Shown: positions 54,585 to 62,179 of the stretch, piece after piece | How the letters are laid out: each line of letters opens with the position of its first letter | Numbering within the stretch: the stretch's first letter is position 1 | Source: Parahaliea aestuarii | Lineage (GTDB): Bacteria; Pseudomonadota; Gammaproteobacteria; Pseudomonadales; Halieaceae | Reading direction: 5' to 3' | Assembly: GCF_008064635.1 (NCBI RefSeq) | Contig: NZ_VRYZ01000005.1 | Coordinates: 62,001 to 126,000 of the forward strand | Length of the DNA: 64,000 bases | The notes under the pieces: generated by a model | What the model saw: the letters and a program-made list of their open reading frames with translations, nothing else | Told to the model about the DNA's origin: nothing | The model's database searches: none | Program-made: the position numbers and the translations under genes

Positions 54585-55486
54585 TGCCACAGCGGGCCTG
54601 GCTGCTCGACGCCTCCATCTATATTTTTCGCGCCTGGTTCTCCCTGCCGGACCGCTGGCACAGCCCCGACGGCATGCCGCTGAATGCCGTGGTGGGTTAT
54701 GCCGGCTTCCTGGCCTCCATGGTGGAGCGCTGCGCACCGCAGGCGCTGCTGGCGGCGGCCTTTGACGAGAGTCTGGGTACGTGCTTCCGCAATGCCATCT
54801 ATCCCGGGTACAAGGCCAGTCGCAGCCTGCCGGACGAAACACTGGCATTTCAGTTGCATGCCTGTCGTGAACTGACCGAACGGCTGGGACTGCCCTGTTA
54901 CGGTGGCCCGGACTATGAGGCCGACGACTACCTCGCGACTCTGGCGCGCCTGTGCCGGGAGGCCGGATATCCGGTCACGCTGGTAAGCCGCGACAAGGAC
55001 CTGGGGCAGTTGCTGTTTCCCGGTGATGCGCTGTGGGATGCCGCCGCAGATCAGGCATTGGACGCAGACGGCTTCCGCCAGCGTTTCGGTGTCCTGCCGC
55101 GGCAGTTTCCCGATTACCAGGGCCTGGTGGGCGATGCCATCGACGACATCCCCGGGGTGCCGGGCGTCGGTGCTCGCAGCACGGTGGCACTGCTGACGCA
55201 CTTCGACAGCCTGGATGCGCTGGCCGTTCGCCTCGATGAGGTAGCGGGGCTGCCCCTGCGCGGCGCATCGGGCCTGCAGCGCAAACTTGAGGCCCACTGG
55301 CCCCAGGCCTTGATGTCGCGCGAGCTGGCGCGGCTGGAGAGCGCCGTACCGGGCGTGAGCGACGTTCCGCGCTGGCGCATGGACCTGCAGTCGCTAGAGG
55401 CGGTTCGGGACTATTTACAGGCGCTGGGGCTGGGTGGCCGGCTGCTGCAGCGCTGGCAACAACTGGCGGCGCGTGTCGCCGCCTGA
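54584..55486 (+). CDS. 5'-3' exonuclease (polymerase I N-terminal domain family)
   Basis: 300 residues related to the 5' nuclease domain of DNA polymerase I and to Xni. WLLDASIYIFRAWF, Asp/Glu-rich YEADDYLATLA and LVSRDKDLGQLL give metal ligands; the helix-hairpin-helix VGDAIDDIPGVPGVGARSTVALL binds DNA. ATG 54584 shares its A with the epmC stop; an earlier in-frame GTG lies inside epmC. Confidence 0.88.
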   Translation: MPQRAWLLDASIYIFRAWFSLPDRWHSPDGMPLNAVVGYAGFLASMVERCAPQALLAAAFDESLGTCFRNAIYPGYKASRSLPDETLAFQLHACRELTERLGLPCYGGPDYEADDYLATLARLCREAGYPVTLVSRDKDLGQLLFPGDALWDAAADQALDADGFRQRFGVLPRQFPDYQGLVGDAIDDIPGVPGVGARSTVALLTHFDSLDALAVRLDEVAGLPLRGASGLQRKLEAHWPQALMSRELARLESAVPGVSDVPRWRMDLQSLEAVRDYLQALGLGGRLLQRWQQLAARVAA

Positions 55487-55522
55487 AGAGCAGCTCCGCA
55501 CCGGCGCTGACGGAGGTAGAGA

Positions 55523-56680
55523 ATGAGTGGCTTGAAAATCATCGCCGATGCCAACATGCGCGGCGTGGAAGCGGTGTTCCAGCCCTACGGTGAGGTACAC
55601 CTGGTCGAGGGGCGCAGCCTGCGACGCCAGGACCTGCAGGGCGCGGACGTGCTGCTGGTGCGCTCGGTCACCAGCGTCGACAGCGAACTGTTGCGCGGCA
55701 CCGGCGTGCGCTTTGTCGGTACCGCCACCAGTGGCCTGGAGCATGTGGACGGACACTATCTGGCGGAGCAGGGTATCCGCTTCGCCCACGCCCGCGGCTC
55801 CAATGCCAACGCGGTCGTCGAGTACGACCTGGCGGCCATTGCCGCCTGCGACGACTACCTGGAGCGGCTGCTGGACGGCGGTGTGCTCGGCATAGTGGGG
55901 CAGGGGCATGTGGGGGCCGCACTGGCGCGTTGCGCACGCGCTCTGGGTATTCGCATTCGCTGCCACGACCCCTGGCTGGAATCGGTGGAAGACCAGGCCG
56001 ACCTGGCCGCGGTGCTGGCCGCCGACGTGATCTGCCTCCACCCGGAACTCACGCGCCGCAAGCCCCACCCCAGCTATCATTTGCTCAATGCCGATAGGCT
56101 GGCGCAGGTGTCGGGCGACAGCCTGCTGATCAATACCAGCCGCGGCGCGGTGGTGGATAACGCCGCCCTGTGTGAGCGGCTGCAGCAGGGGCGTGGCCCG
56201 GCCTGTGTACTCGACGTGTGGGAGCACGAGCCCCATCTGCAACCTGGCCTGCTGGAGCAGGTGCGACTGGGCACGCCCCATATTGCGGGCCACAGCCTGG
56301 ATGCCAAGCTGGAGGGAACCCGCATGCTCGGCGCCGCGCTGGCGACGGCCTTTGACCTGGCGCCCCCCGGGGTTCCCCGGGAGGCCGGAGGCGCGCCAAC
56401 CCTGTCGGCGCCACAGGAACTTGCGGGTAGTGCGCTGTTGCGCTGGCTGTTGTCGGCGCGCTACGACATTGGCGCCGACGATGCGGCCCTGCGCCATGCC
56501 GTGACAGGGCCCGGCACTGCGGCAACCCCCGCTGCGGTGGCCGCGGCATTTGACGACTTGCGCCGCCACTATCCCCAGCGCCGCGAACTGCGCGGCAGCC
56601 CGGTGTGCGCGCCGTCAGCGCCGGAGGCCTGGGCCAGTGCCCTGGGCTACCAGCCAGTGGCTGCGGAGTCGACGCGGTGA
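55523..56680 (+). CDS. pdxB: Erythronate-4-phosphate dehydrogenase PdxB
   Basis: Second step of deoxyxylulose 5-phosphate-dependent vitamin B6 synthesis. 385 residues in the D-2-hydroxyacid dehydrogenase fold: NAD motif GIVGQGHVGAALA, LINTSRGAVVDNAAL, catalytic DVWEHEP and HIAGHS; C-terminal PdxB dimerisation region. GGAGG lies 8-10 nt upstream. The stop overlaps the next gene. Confidence 0.95.
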   Translation: MSGLKIIADANMRGVEAVFQPYGEVHLVEGRSLRRQDLQGADVLLVRSVTSVDSELLRGTGVRFVGTATSGLEHVDGHYLAEQGIRFAHARGSNANAVVEYDLAAIAACDDYLERLLDGGVLGIVGQGHVGAALARCARALGIRIRCHDPWLESVEDQADLAAVLAADVICLHPELTRRKPHPSYHLLNADRLAQVSGDSLLINTSRGAVVDNAALCERLQQGRGPACVLDVWEHEPHLQPGLLEQVRLGTPHIAGHSLDAKLEGTRMLGAALATAFDLAPPGVPREAGGAPTLSAPQELAGSALLRWLLSARYDIGADDAALRHAVTGPGTAATPAAVAAAFDDLRRHYPQRRELRGSPVCAPSAPEAWASALGYQPVAAESTR

Positions 56681-57807
56681 GTCGCCTGCGCATCGGGCTG
56701 TTGATCAATCCCCTGGCAGGTGTGGGCGGCAGCCTTGCGATGAAGGGCTCCGATGGCGAAATGATCCGCGAGCGGATCGCCAGAGAGGGCGCCTCACTGC
56801 GCTCCGCGGAGCGCGCCCGGCGCGCCCTGTCGCTGTTGTGCGCGCCAGGTCTGCAGCTGTCCTTTGTGACCTGGGGCGGCGCCATGGGGCAAACGGTGCT
56901 GGAGGAGCTGGGGTTTGCGCCGGCGGTACTCGGGCGCGCGGAGCGGGAGCCCAGCAGCGCCGCCGATTCGCGCCGGGCCGCGGCGGAACTCTCGCAGGCC
57001 TGTGACCTGCTGGTGTTTGTCGGCGGCGACGGCACTGCCCGCGATGTCTACGACGCCGTGGGCGAGCAGCAACCGGTACTGGGCATACCCGCCGGGGTGA
57101 AAATGCACTCGGCGGTGTTTGCGGTGTCACCGGAGGCGGCCGGTGAGCTGCTGCTGCAACTGGCCCGGGGCGGCCTGGTGGGGCTGCGGCGGCAGGAGGT
57201 GCGCGACATCGACGAGACTGCCTTCCGCGAGGGCCGTGTGCGCACCCGCTTCTACGGTGAAATGATGGTGCCGGGGGAGGGGCGCTTCCTGCAGCACACC
57301 AAGGTGGGCGGACGCGAAGACCAGGTCCTGGTTGCCGCGGATATCGCCGCCTGGCTGGCGCCGGAACTGGATCCGCACACGCTCTACCTGCTGGGTCCGG
57401 GTTCTACTACGGCAGCGTTGCTCGAGGCGCTGGGCCTGCCCGCTACCCTGCTGGGCGTGGACGCTTTGCGCGGCGGTGAAATCCTCGCCGCCGATGCGGA
57501 CGAAAGCGGCCTGCTGGCCTTGCTGGCCGGGCACGATGGCCCGGCGCAGATCATTGTCACGGCCATTGGGGGGCAGGGCCACATTTTCGGGCGCGGCAAC
57601 CAGCAACTTTCACCCCTGGTCATTCGCGCGGTGGGGCGCCAGAATATTCGCCTGATCGCCGCCAAATCGAAGATCGCGGCGCTGGAAGGGCGGCCCCTGC
57701 TGGTGGATACCAATGACCCGGCCCTGGATAGGGAACTGGAGGGCTACTACCCCGTAACCACAGGCTACGAGGATGAAATCCTGTATCGGGTGGCAGCCTC
57801 CACCTGA
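56677..57807 (+). CDS. ATP-NAD kinase family protein (COG3199)
   Basis: 376 residues. The diacylglycerol/NAD kinase-like N-terminus contains GLLINPLAGVGGSLAMKGSD and VFVGGDGTARDV, the GGDG motif of NAD kinases, followed by IPAGVKMHSAVF. The C-terminal part (GPGSTTAALLEALGLPATLLGVD, AIGGQGHIFGRGNQQLSP) is specific to this family, whose substrate is not well settled. GTG overlaps the pdxB stop (GTGA). Upstream in-frame starts would fall inside pdxB. Confidence 0.83.
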   Translation: MSRLRIGLLINPLAGVGGSLAMKGSDGEMIRERIAREGASLRSAERARRALSLLCAPGLQLSFVTWGGAMGQTVLEELGFAPAVLGRAEREPSSAADSRRAAAELSQACDLLVFVGGDGTARDVYDAVGEQQPVLGIPAGVKMHSAVFAVSPEAAGELLLQLARGGLVGLRRQEVRDIDETAFREGRVRTRFYGEMMVPGEGRFLQHTKVGGREDQVLVAADIAAWLAPELDPHTLYLLGPGSTTAALLEALGLPATLLGVDALRGGEILAADADESGLLALLAGHDGPAQIIVTAIGGQGHIFGRGNQQLSPLVIRAVGRQNIRLIAAKSKIAALEGRPLLVDTNDPALDRELEGYYPVTTGYEDEILYRVAAST

Positions 57808-57913
57808 GGCTTCCCTGGCTCCGGGTGGGCAATCCTCAGCGATCCGCAAAACGGCGAAATTAGCTGCCGGTGTATGCTATGGTCGCATTATCGGGCTGGC
57901 GGGGTAGCGGGCT

Positions 57914-58324
57914 ATGGTTGGCAAAACACCAGACACAGTGGTACCCAGGGACGACGATTACTGGCGTGAACGGCTGACGCCACAGGAGTTCCACATTTGT
58001 CGTCAGCAGGGCACTGAGCGCGCATTTACCGGCGAATACTGGGACTGTGACAACGTCGGGGTGTACCGCTGCCGCTGCTGCGACAGCGCCCTGTTTCATT
58101 CTTCGGCCAAGTACGATGCCGGTTGTGGCTGGCCCAGCTTCTGCCGCCCCCTGGAGCGGGACAACATCCTCGAGAAACCCGACACCAGCCACGGCATGAA
58201 CCGGACAGAGGTAGAGTGCACCCAGTGTGGCTGCCATCTCGGCCACCTGTTCAGCGACGGCCCGGCACCCACCGGCCTGCGCTATTGCATCAACAGTGCA
58301 TCGATCCGGCTGGAGGAAGACTAG
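57914..58324 (+). CDS. msrB: Peptide methionine (R)-S-oxide reductase MsrB
   Basis: Repairs methionine-R-sulfoxide in proteins, 136 residues. Zinc pairs in RCRCCDSALF and ECTQCGCHLGH, CGWPSF substrate motif, catalytic Cys 125 in RYCINSASI. ATG is preceded by the weak site GGGGTAGCGGGCT. Convergent with the tRNA cluster. Confidence 0.96.
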   Translation: MVGKTPDTVVPRDDDYWRERLTPQEFHICRQQGTERAFTGEYWDCDNVGVYRCRCCDSALFHSSAKYDAGCGWPSFCRPLERDNILEKPDTSHGMNRTEVECTQCGCHLGHLFSDGPAPTGLRYCINSASIRLEED

Positions 58325-58342
58325 GTAAGTAGGGGGAGAGAT

Positions 58343-58418
58343 TGGAGCGGGAAACCGGGTTCGAACCGGCGACCTCAACCTTGGCAAGGTTGCGCTCTAC
58401 CAACTGAGCTATTCCCGC
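58343..58418 (-). tRNA. tRNA-Gly (GCC)
   Basis: 76-nt cloverleaf with encoded CCA. Acceptor GCGGGAA/TTCCCGC; anticodon stem CAACC/GGTTG with loop TTGCCAA, anticodon GCC at 58383-58385 (minus strand); T loop GGTTCGAACC. Confidence 0.96.
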
Positions 58419-58439
58419 ACATCAACGCGTTTATACCGC

Positions 58440-58523
58440 CGTCGCGGTCGCCGGAACCGGCGAGACTGGGCGTCCCCCCTCAACCCTGGCAAGGTTGCGC
58501 TCTACCAACTGAGCTATTCCCGC
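58440..58523 (-). pseudogene. tRNA-Gly pseudogene (5' 46 nt intact, 3' part scrambled)
   Basis: The first 46 nt (58478-58523) match the adjacent tRNA-Gly at 45 positions, including the D arm and GCC anticodon (loop base A to G). After that the sequence diverges: GGGGACGCC, resembling the tRNA-Glu 3' end, then TCGCCGGTTC, as in the tRNA-Gly variable/T region, and no acceptor 3' strand or CCA. It cannot fold as a cloverleaf. Confidence 0.85.
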
Positions 58524-58544
58524 ACCTGAAGTGCCCTGATTGAG

Positions 58545-58620
58545 TGGCGTCCCCTAGGGGGTTCGAACCCCTGTTCCCGCCGTGAAAGGGCGGTGTCCTA
58601 GGCCACTAGACGAAGGGGAC
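58545..58620 (-). tRNA. tRNA-Glu (UUC), second copy
   Basis: 76 nt with CCA. Identical to the copy near 19.4 kb except for two D-loop bases (GGCCTAGG instead of GGTCCAGG). Anticodon TTC at 58584-58586 on the minus strand. First gene of the minus-strand tRNA unit. Confidence 0.96.
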
Positions 58621-58647
58621 GCATCAGGTCTCAATCAAGAGGCGCGC

Positions 58648-58676
58648 ATTGTAGGTAGGGCCACCCCTTGCGTCAA
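58648..58676 (-). promoter_or_regulatory. Promoter of the tRNA-Glu/tRNA-Gly unit
   Basis: Minus strand -35 TTGACG (58671-58676), 17-bp spacer, -10 TACAAT (58648-58653), then GC-rich GCGCGCC discriminator; 27 bp before the tRNA-Glu 5' end. Confidence 0.8.
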
Positions 58677-58704
58677 GCTTGAATTTGGAAAATTCCGGGA
58701 ATTT

Positions 58705-59088
58705 CTACTGGCCTTTCAGTAGCTTGGCCCGAGCGGCCGCCAGGTCGATGACCTCGCCCCGGGCTGCGGCCTCGTCGCGCGCTTCGTCCACCTGCTGGTA
58801 GCCGGCGATCTCTTCATCGGTCAGGTAGTGCAGGCATTCACCGCCCAGGAACCAGAGCAGTTCCCGCGGCACCGTGGGCGCAAACTCGGGGTAGGCCGTG
58901 AACAGGCGGTTGACCAGCTCCGGGCCGTCCCGGTAAAGATGGCCGCTGTCTTCACCGGCCCGCTGGCAGGCGGCGGCCAGTTCCGCCAGTGGATCGCCCT
59001 CTGTCAGGGAGGCGCAGCGGCGCACCATGATGGCGGCGAACTCGCGCCAGGTGTCCAGGCTGTGTTGCAGGTACTGTTCATCGTTCAT
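58705..59088 (-). CDS. PA2817 family protein, unknown function
   Basis: 127-residue soluble, acidic, mostly helical protein. Features: QHSLDTWREFAAIMVRR, FTAYPEFAPTVPRELLWFLGG, ECLHYLTDEEIAGYQQ-like region and a C-terminal DLAAARAKLL helix. I recognise it as the PA2817-like family from sequence and from the shared neighbourhood with an ABC pair and queF. No catalytic motif is visible. Confidence 0.7.
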   Translation of the reverse strand: MNDEQYLQHSLDTWREFAAIMVRRCASLTEGDPLAELAAACQRAGEDSGHLYRDGPELVNRLFTAYPEFAPTVPRELLWFLGGECLHYLTDEEIAGYQQVDEARDEAAARGEVIDLAAARAKLLKGQ

Positions 59089-59183
59089 GCCGTGGCTTCC
59101 TGTTGCGGTGGCTGTGGTCGTTAAGGGCGGGGATTACAGGTACAATGGCGCGCCTTGTCTGCCGCAGAATGACGCGCTATTTC

Positions 59184-60101
59184 ATGATACCAGCCCTGAC
59201 TATCGAAAATCTCAGCAAGTCCTACAGTAATGGCTTTCAGGCCCTCAAGGGCATCAGCCTCGAGGTGCGGCAGGGGGACTTTTTCGCCCTGCTGGGTCCC
59301 AACGGCGCCGGCAAGTCCACCACCATCGGCATCATTTGCTCACTGGTCAGCAAGAGTGGCGGCCGGGTAGCGGTGCACGGTGTCGATATCGACGAGGACT
59401 TTCCCGCCGCCAAGAAATTCATCGGCATCGTGCCGCAGGAATTCAACTTCAACCAGTTCGAGAAGGTGCGCGACATCGTCGTCAACCAGGCCGGCTACTA
59501 CGGCCTGCCGGCGCACCTCGCCGCGGAGCGTGCAGACAAATACCTGAAGGAACTGGGCCTGTGGGACAAGCGCGATGTCGCTTCTCGCATGCTCTCCGGC
59601 GGCATGAAGCGGCGCCTGATGATTGCCAGGGCCCTGGTGCACGAACCGAAGCTGCTGATTCTCGACGAGCCGACCGCCGGGGTGGATATCGAAATGCGCC
59701 GCTCCATGTGGGACTTCCTGCGCAAGATCAACGCCGAGGGCACCACCATCATCCTCACCACGCACTACCTGGAAGAGGCGGAGGCCCTGTGCCGCAATAT
59801 CGCCATCATCAATCACGGCAACATCGTCGAGAACAGTTCCGTGCGCGACCTGCTGAAGCGCTTGCACCGGGAGGTGTTCATTCTCGACTGTGCCGCGGCG
59901 CTGCCCGAGAGCATCGCCATCGAAGGTTTTGTGACCCGGGTGATCGATGAGCAAAGTCTGGAAGTGGAAGTGGAAAAGGGCCAGCACATCAACGAGGTTT
60001 TCACCCAGATGGATCGTCACGGCATACAGGTAACCAGTATGCGCAATCGCGCCAACCGTCTTGAAGAGATGTTCGTCAACCTGGTGGAGGGCGCCGCATG
60101 A
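59184..60101 (+). CDS. ABC transporter ATP-binding protein (ABC-2 exporter type)
   Basis: 305 residues: Walker A LLGPNGAGKSTT, Q-loop VPQEFNFNQFE, signature LSGGMKRRL, Walker B LLILDEPTAGVD and switch His in LTTHYLEEAE; an extra C-terminal domain of about 80 residues follows. Pairs with the permease that overlaps it by ATGA. E. coli YadG/YadH are similar. The start is uncertain: ATG 59184 fits related proteins, while ATG 59169 or earlier is possible and no clear ribosome site is seen. Confidence 0.9.
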   Translation: MIPALTIENLSKSYSNGFQALKGISLEVRQGDFFALLGPNGAGKSTTIGIICSLVSKSGGRVAVHGVDIDEDFPAAKKFIGIVPQEFNFNQFEKVRDIVVNQAGYYGLPAHLAAERADKYLKELGLWDKRDVASRMLSGGMKRRLMIARALVHEPKLLILDEPTAGVDIEMRRSMWDFLRKINAEGTTIILTTHYLEEAEALCRNIAIINHGNIVENSSVRDLLKRLHREVFILDCAAALPESIAIEGFVTRVIDEQSLEVEVEKGQHINEVFTQMDRHGIQVTSMRNRANRLEEMFVNLVEGAA

Positions 60102-60871
60102 CCCCGCGCGAGCAATTCATCGCCTTCATGACAATCCTGCGCAAGGAAATCAAGCGCTATACCCGCATCTGGACCCAGACGCTGTTGCCGTCGGCCATCA
60201 CCATGTCCCTGTACTTCGTGATCTTCGGCTCGCTGATCGGCTCGCGCATTGGCGACATGGGCGGCTTTACCTATATGCAGTTCGTTGTGCCGGGCCTGAT
60301 CATGATGGCCATCGTCACCAACTCCTATTCCAATGTGGTGTCCTCCTTTTTCGGCTCCAAGTTCAACCACAGCGTGGAGGAACTGCTGGTGTCGCCCACG
60401 CCCAACTACGTCATCCTGATGGGTTACGTACTGGGCGGTGTGACCCGGGGCCTGCTGGTGGCGGTGATCGTGACCATTGTGTCCCTGTTTTTCACCCACC
60501 TGCATATCCACAACTGGTTCGTGGTGATCGCCATCGTGCTGATGACCTCGATCCTGTTCGCCCTGGCGGGCTTTATCAACGCCGTTTATGCCAACAACTT
60601 TGACGACATATCCATCGTCCCGACCTTTGTGCTGACGCCGTTGATTTACCTCGGCGGTGTGTTCTACTCCATGGAATTGCTGCCGGACTTCTGGGCGGCT
60701 GTATCCAAGCTCAATCCGCTGGTGTATGTGGTCAACGCCTTCCGCTACGGCGTGCTGGGCGTGTCCGACGTGAGTCTGCCCTTCGCCTTTGGCATGATTG
60801 CACTGTTCACCGTGGCGGCCTTTGTCTTCAGCATGCACCTGCTGAATTCCGGCAAGCGCCTGCGGCAGTAA
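60098..60871 (+). CDS. ABC transporter permease (ABC-2 type, YadH-like)
   Basis: 257-residue membrane protein with six hydrophobic segments. FGSKFNHSVEELLVSPTPNYV is the ABC-2 coupling region and GGVFYSMELLPDFWAAVSKLNPLVYVVNAFRYG is the conserved C-terminal part. Exporter; substrate unknown. ATGA overlap with the ATPase gene. Confidence 0.9.
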   Translation: MTPREQFIAFMTILRKEIKRYTRIWTQTLLPSAITMSLYFVIFGSLIGSRIGDMGGFTYMQFVVPGLIMMAIVTNSYSNVVSSFFGSKFNHSVEELLVSPTPNYVILMGYVLGGVTRGLLVAVIVTIVSLFFTHLHIHNWFVVIAIVLMTSILFALAGFINAVYANNFDDISIVPTFVLTPLIYLGGVFYSMELLPDFWAAVSKLNPLVYVVNAFRYGVLGVSDVSLPFAFGMIALFTVAAFVFSMHLLNSGKRLRQ

Positions 60872-60875
60872 CCCG

Positions 60876-61694
60876 ATGGCCGATACCAACGACGAGGGAT
60901 TGCTGCTCGGCCGCCAGGTACCGGTCAGCGAGCATTATGCGCCGGAGCTGCTCTATCCCATCCCGCGCCGCCTGGCGCGCGACGCCCTGGGCATCGATGC
61001 CTCCGCGCTGCCCTTTGAGGGGGTGGACCTGTGGCACGCCTACGAACTGTCCTGGCTGGACGGGCAGGGCAGGCCGGTGTCGCGGGTGGGGCGCTTCTCC
61101 GTGCCGGCACACAGCGCCAACCTGGTGGAGTCCAAGTCTTTCAAGCTCTACCTGAACTCCCTGAACCAGGAGTCCTTCGAGAGCGACGACGAGGCAGTGC
61201 AGCGTATCTGCACCGACCTCAGCGCGGCGGCCGGCGCCGAGGTCGGACTGACTCTCTTTGCCCCCGATGACCCGGGCCTGGCCGGTCAGGCCCTGCCGGG
61301 TGCTTGCCTGGACGACTTGCCGGGCCGTTGGCGCGCGGGGGAACCCGATGCCAGCCAGCTGGCGCAGGGCCGCGCGGGAGCGATGGAAGTGCACACCCAC
61401 CTGTTGCGTTCCCTGTGCCCGGTCACCGGCCAGCCCGACTGGGCCAGCGTGTGGATCGCCATGACGGGCGCCAGTGTCGACGGCGTGAGTCTGCTCAACT
61501 ACCTGCTGGCCTACCGCAACCACCAGGAATTCCACGAGCAGTGTGTCGAGCGCATCTTCCTCGACCTGCAGTCCGCCTGCGCCCCGGCTGAACTGCACGT
61601 GCAGGCTTTCTACACCCGCCGCGGCGGGCTCGATATCACGCCCTTTCGCAGCACCGGGGGGCGCCTTCCGCTGCCGCGAATGAACCGCCAGTAG
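60876..61694 (+). CDS. queF: NADPH-dependent 7-cyano-7-deazaguanine reductase QueF
   Basis: Reduces preQ0 to preQ1 in queuosine synthesis. 272 residues, the long bimodular form: N-terminal half with ESKSFKLYLNSLNQESF, C-terminal half with the catalytic Cys 181 and Asp 188 in SLCPVTGQPDWASVWI. It follows the permease after 4 bp, so it is probably co-transcribed with the ABC genes. Confidence 0.95.
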   Translation: MADTNDEGLLLGRQVPVSEHYAPELLYPIPRRLARDALGIDASALPFEGVDLWHAYELSWLDGQGRPVSRVGRFSVPAHSANLVESKSFKLYLNSLNQESFESDDEAVQRICTDLSAAAGAEVGLTLFAPDDPGLAGQALPGACLDDLPGRWRAGEPDASQLAQGRAGAMEVHTHLLRSLCPVTGQPDWASVWIAMTGASVDGVSLLNYLLAYRNHQEFHEQCVERIFLDLQSACAPAELHVQAFYTRRGGLDITPFRSTGGRLPLPRMNRQ

Positions 61695-61732
61695 CGCGAC
61701 GATATTTCCTGCGCCAAAACGGGCAGACAGGA

Positions 61733-61761
61733 CTGGCAATCGACAAATCCTGTGGTATTAT
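61733..61761 (+). promoter_or_regulatory. Promoter of tRNA-Ser
   Basis: -35 CTGGCA (61733-61738), 17-bp spacer, -10 TATTAT (61756-61761), GC-rich GCGCGCCC discriminator. About 70 bp before the tRNA, leaving a 5' leader. Confidence 0.6.
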
Positions 61762-61836
61762 GCGCGCCCTCTGCTGCAGAGGCCGACCGGCCATCAGCAG
61801 CGCAGCCCGGCGCAAGGCGGGGCAGACAAGTTATCT

Positions 61837-61924
61837 GGTGAGGTGGCCGAGTGGTCGAAGGCGCACGCCTGGAAAGTGTGTAACGGGAAACCGTTCGAGA
61901 GTTCGAATCTCTCCCTCACCGCCA
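61837..61924 (+). tRNA. tRNA-Ser (GGA)
   Basis: 88-nt class II tRNA with long variable arm and encoded CCA. Acceptor GGTGAGG/CCTCACC; anticodon stem CACGC/GTGTG (one G-U) with loop CTGGAAA, anticodon GGA at 61871-61873; T loop AGTTCGAATCT. Confidence 0.95.
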
Positions 61925-61925
61925 T

Positions 61926-61966
61926 ACAAACGCAAAAGGGGCCCGATGGGCCCCTTTTGCGTTTGT
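61926..61966 (+). terminator. Terminator after tRNA-Ser
   Basis: Perfect 19-bp inverted repeat (61926-61944 with 61948-61966) around a GAT loop; the descending arm includes CCCCTTTTGCGTTTG. Strong terminator starting two bases after the CCA. Confidence 0.9.
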
Positions 61967-62179
61967 GGGGTGGTCAGGGGTTCATGATGAGAACTCTCCA
62001 GTTCGACAAATTGCGCCAGCAATTTGCAACGAGGCGCGCCAGCGCCGAAGCCCGCAGGGTCACTGCAGCCGATGGGCTGCAGTGATTCATCTCTCCCGAA
62101 GCCCCGTCCGCAATCCACCCATCCACAATATCCCACCACCATCTATACTCCTCCCATAATAGCCCCCGGGAGGCCCATA

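Noticed and set aside
58440-58523. Attachment-site duplication of an integrated element at tRNA-Gly
   Set aside because: Integrative elements usually duplicate the tRNA 3' end; here the 5' part is duplicated and no integrase or foreign DNA is present.
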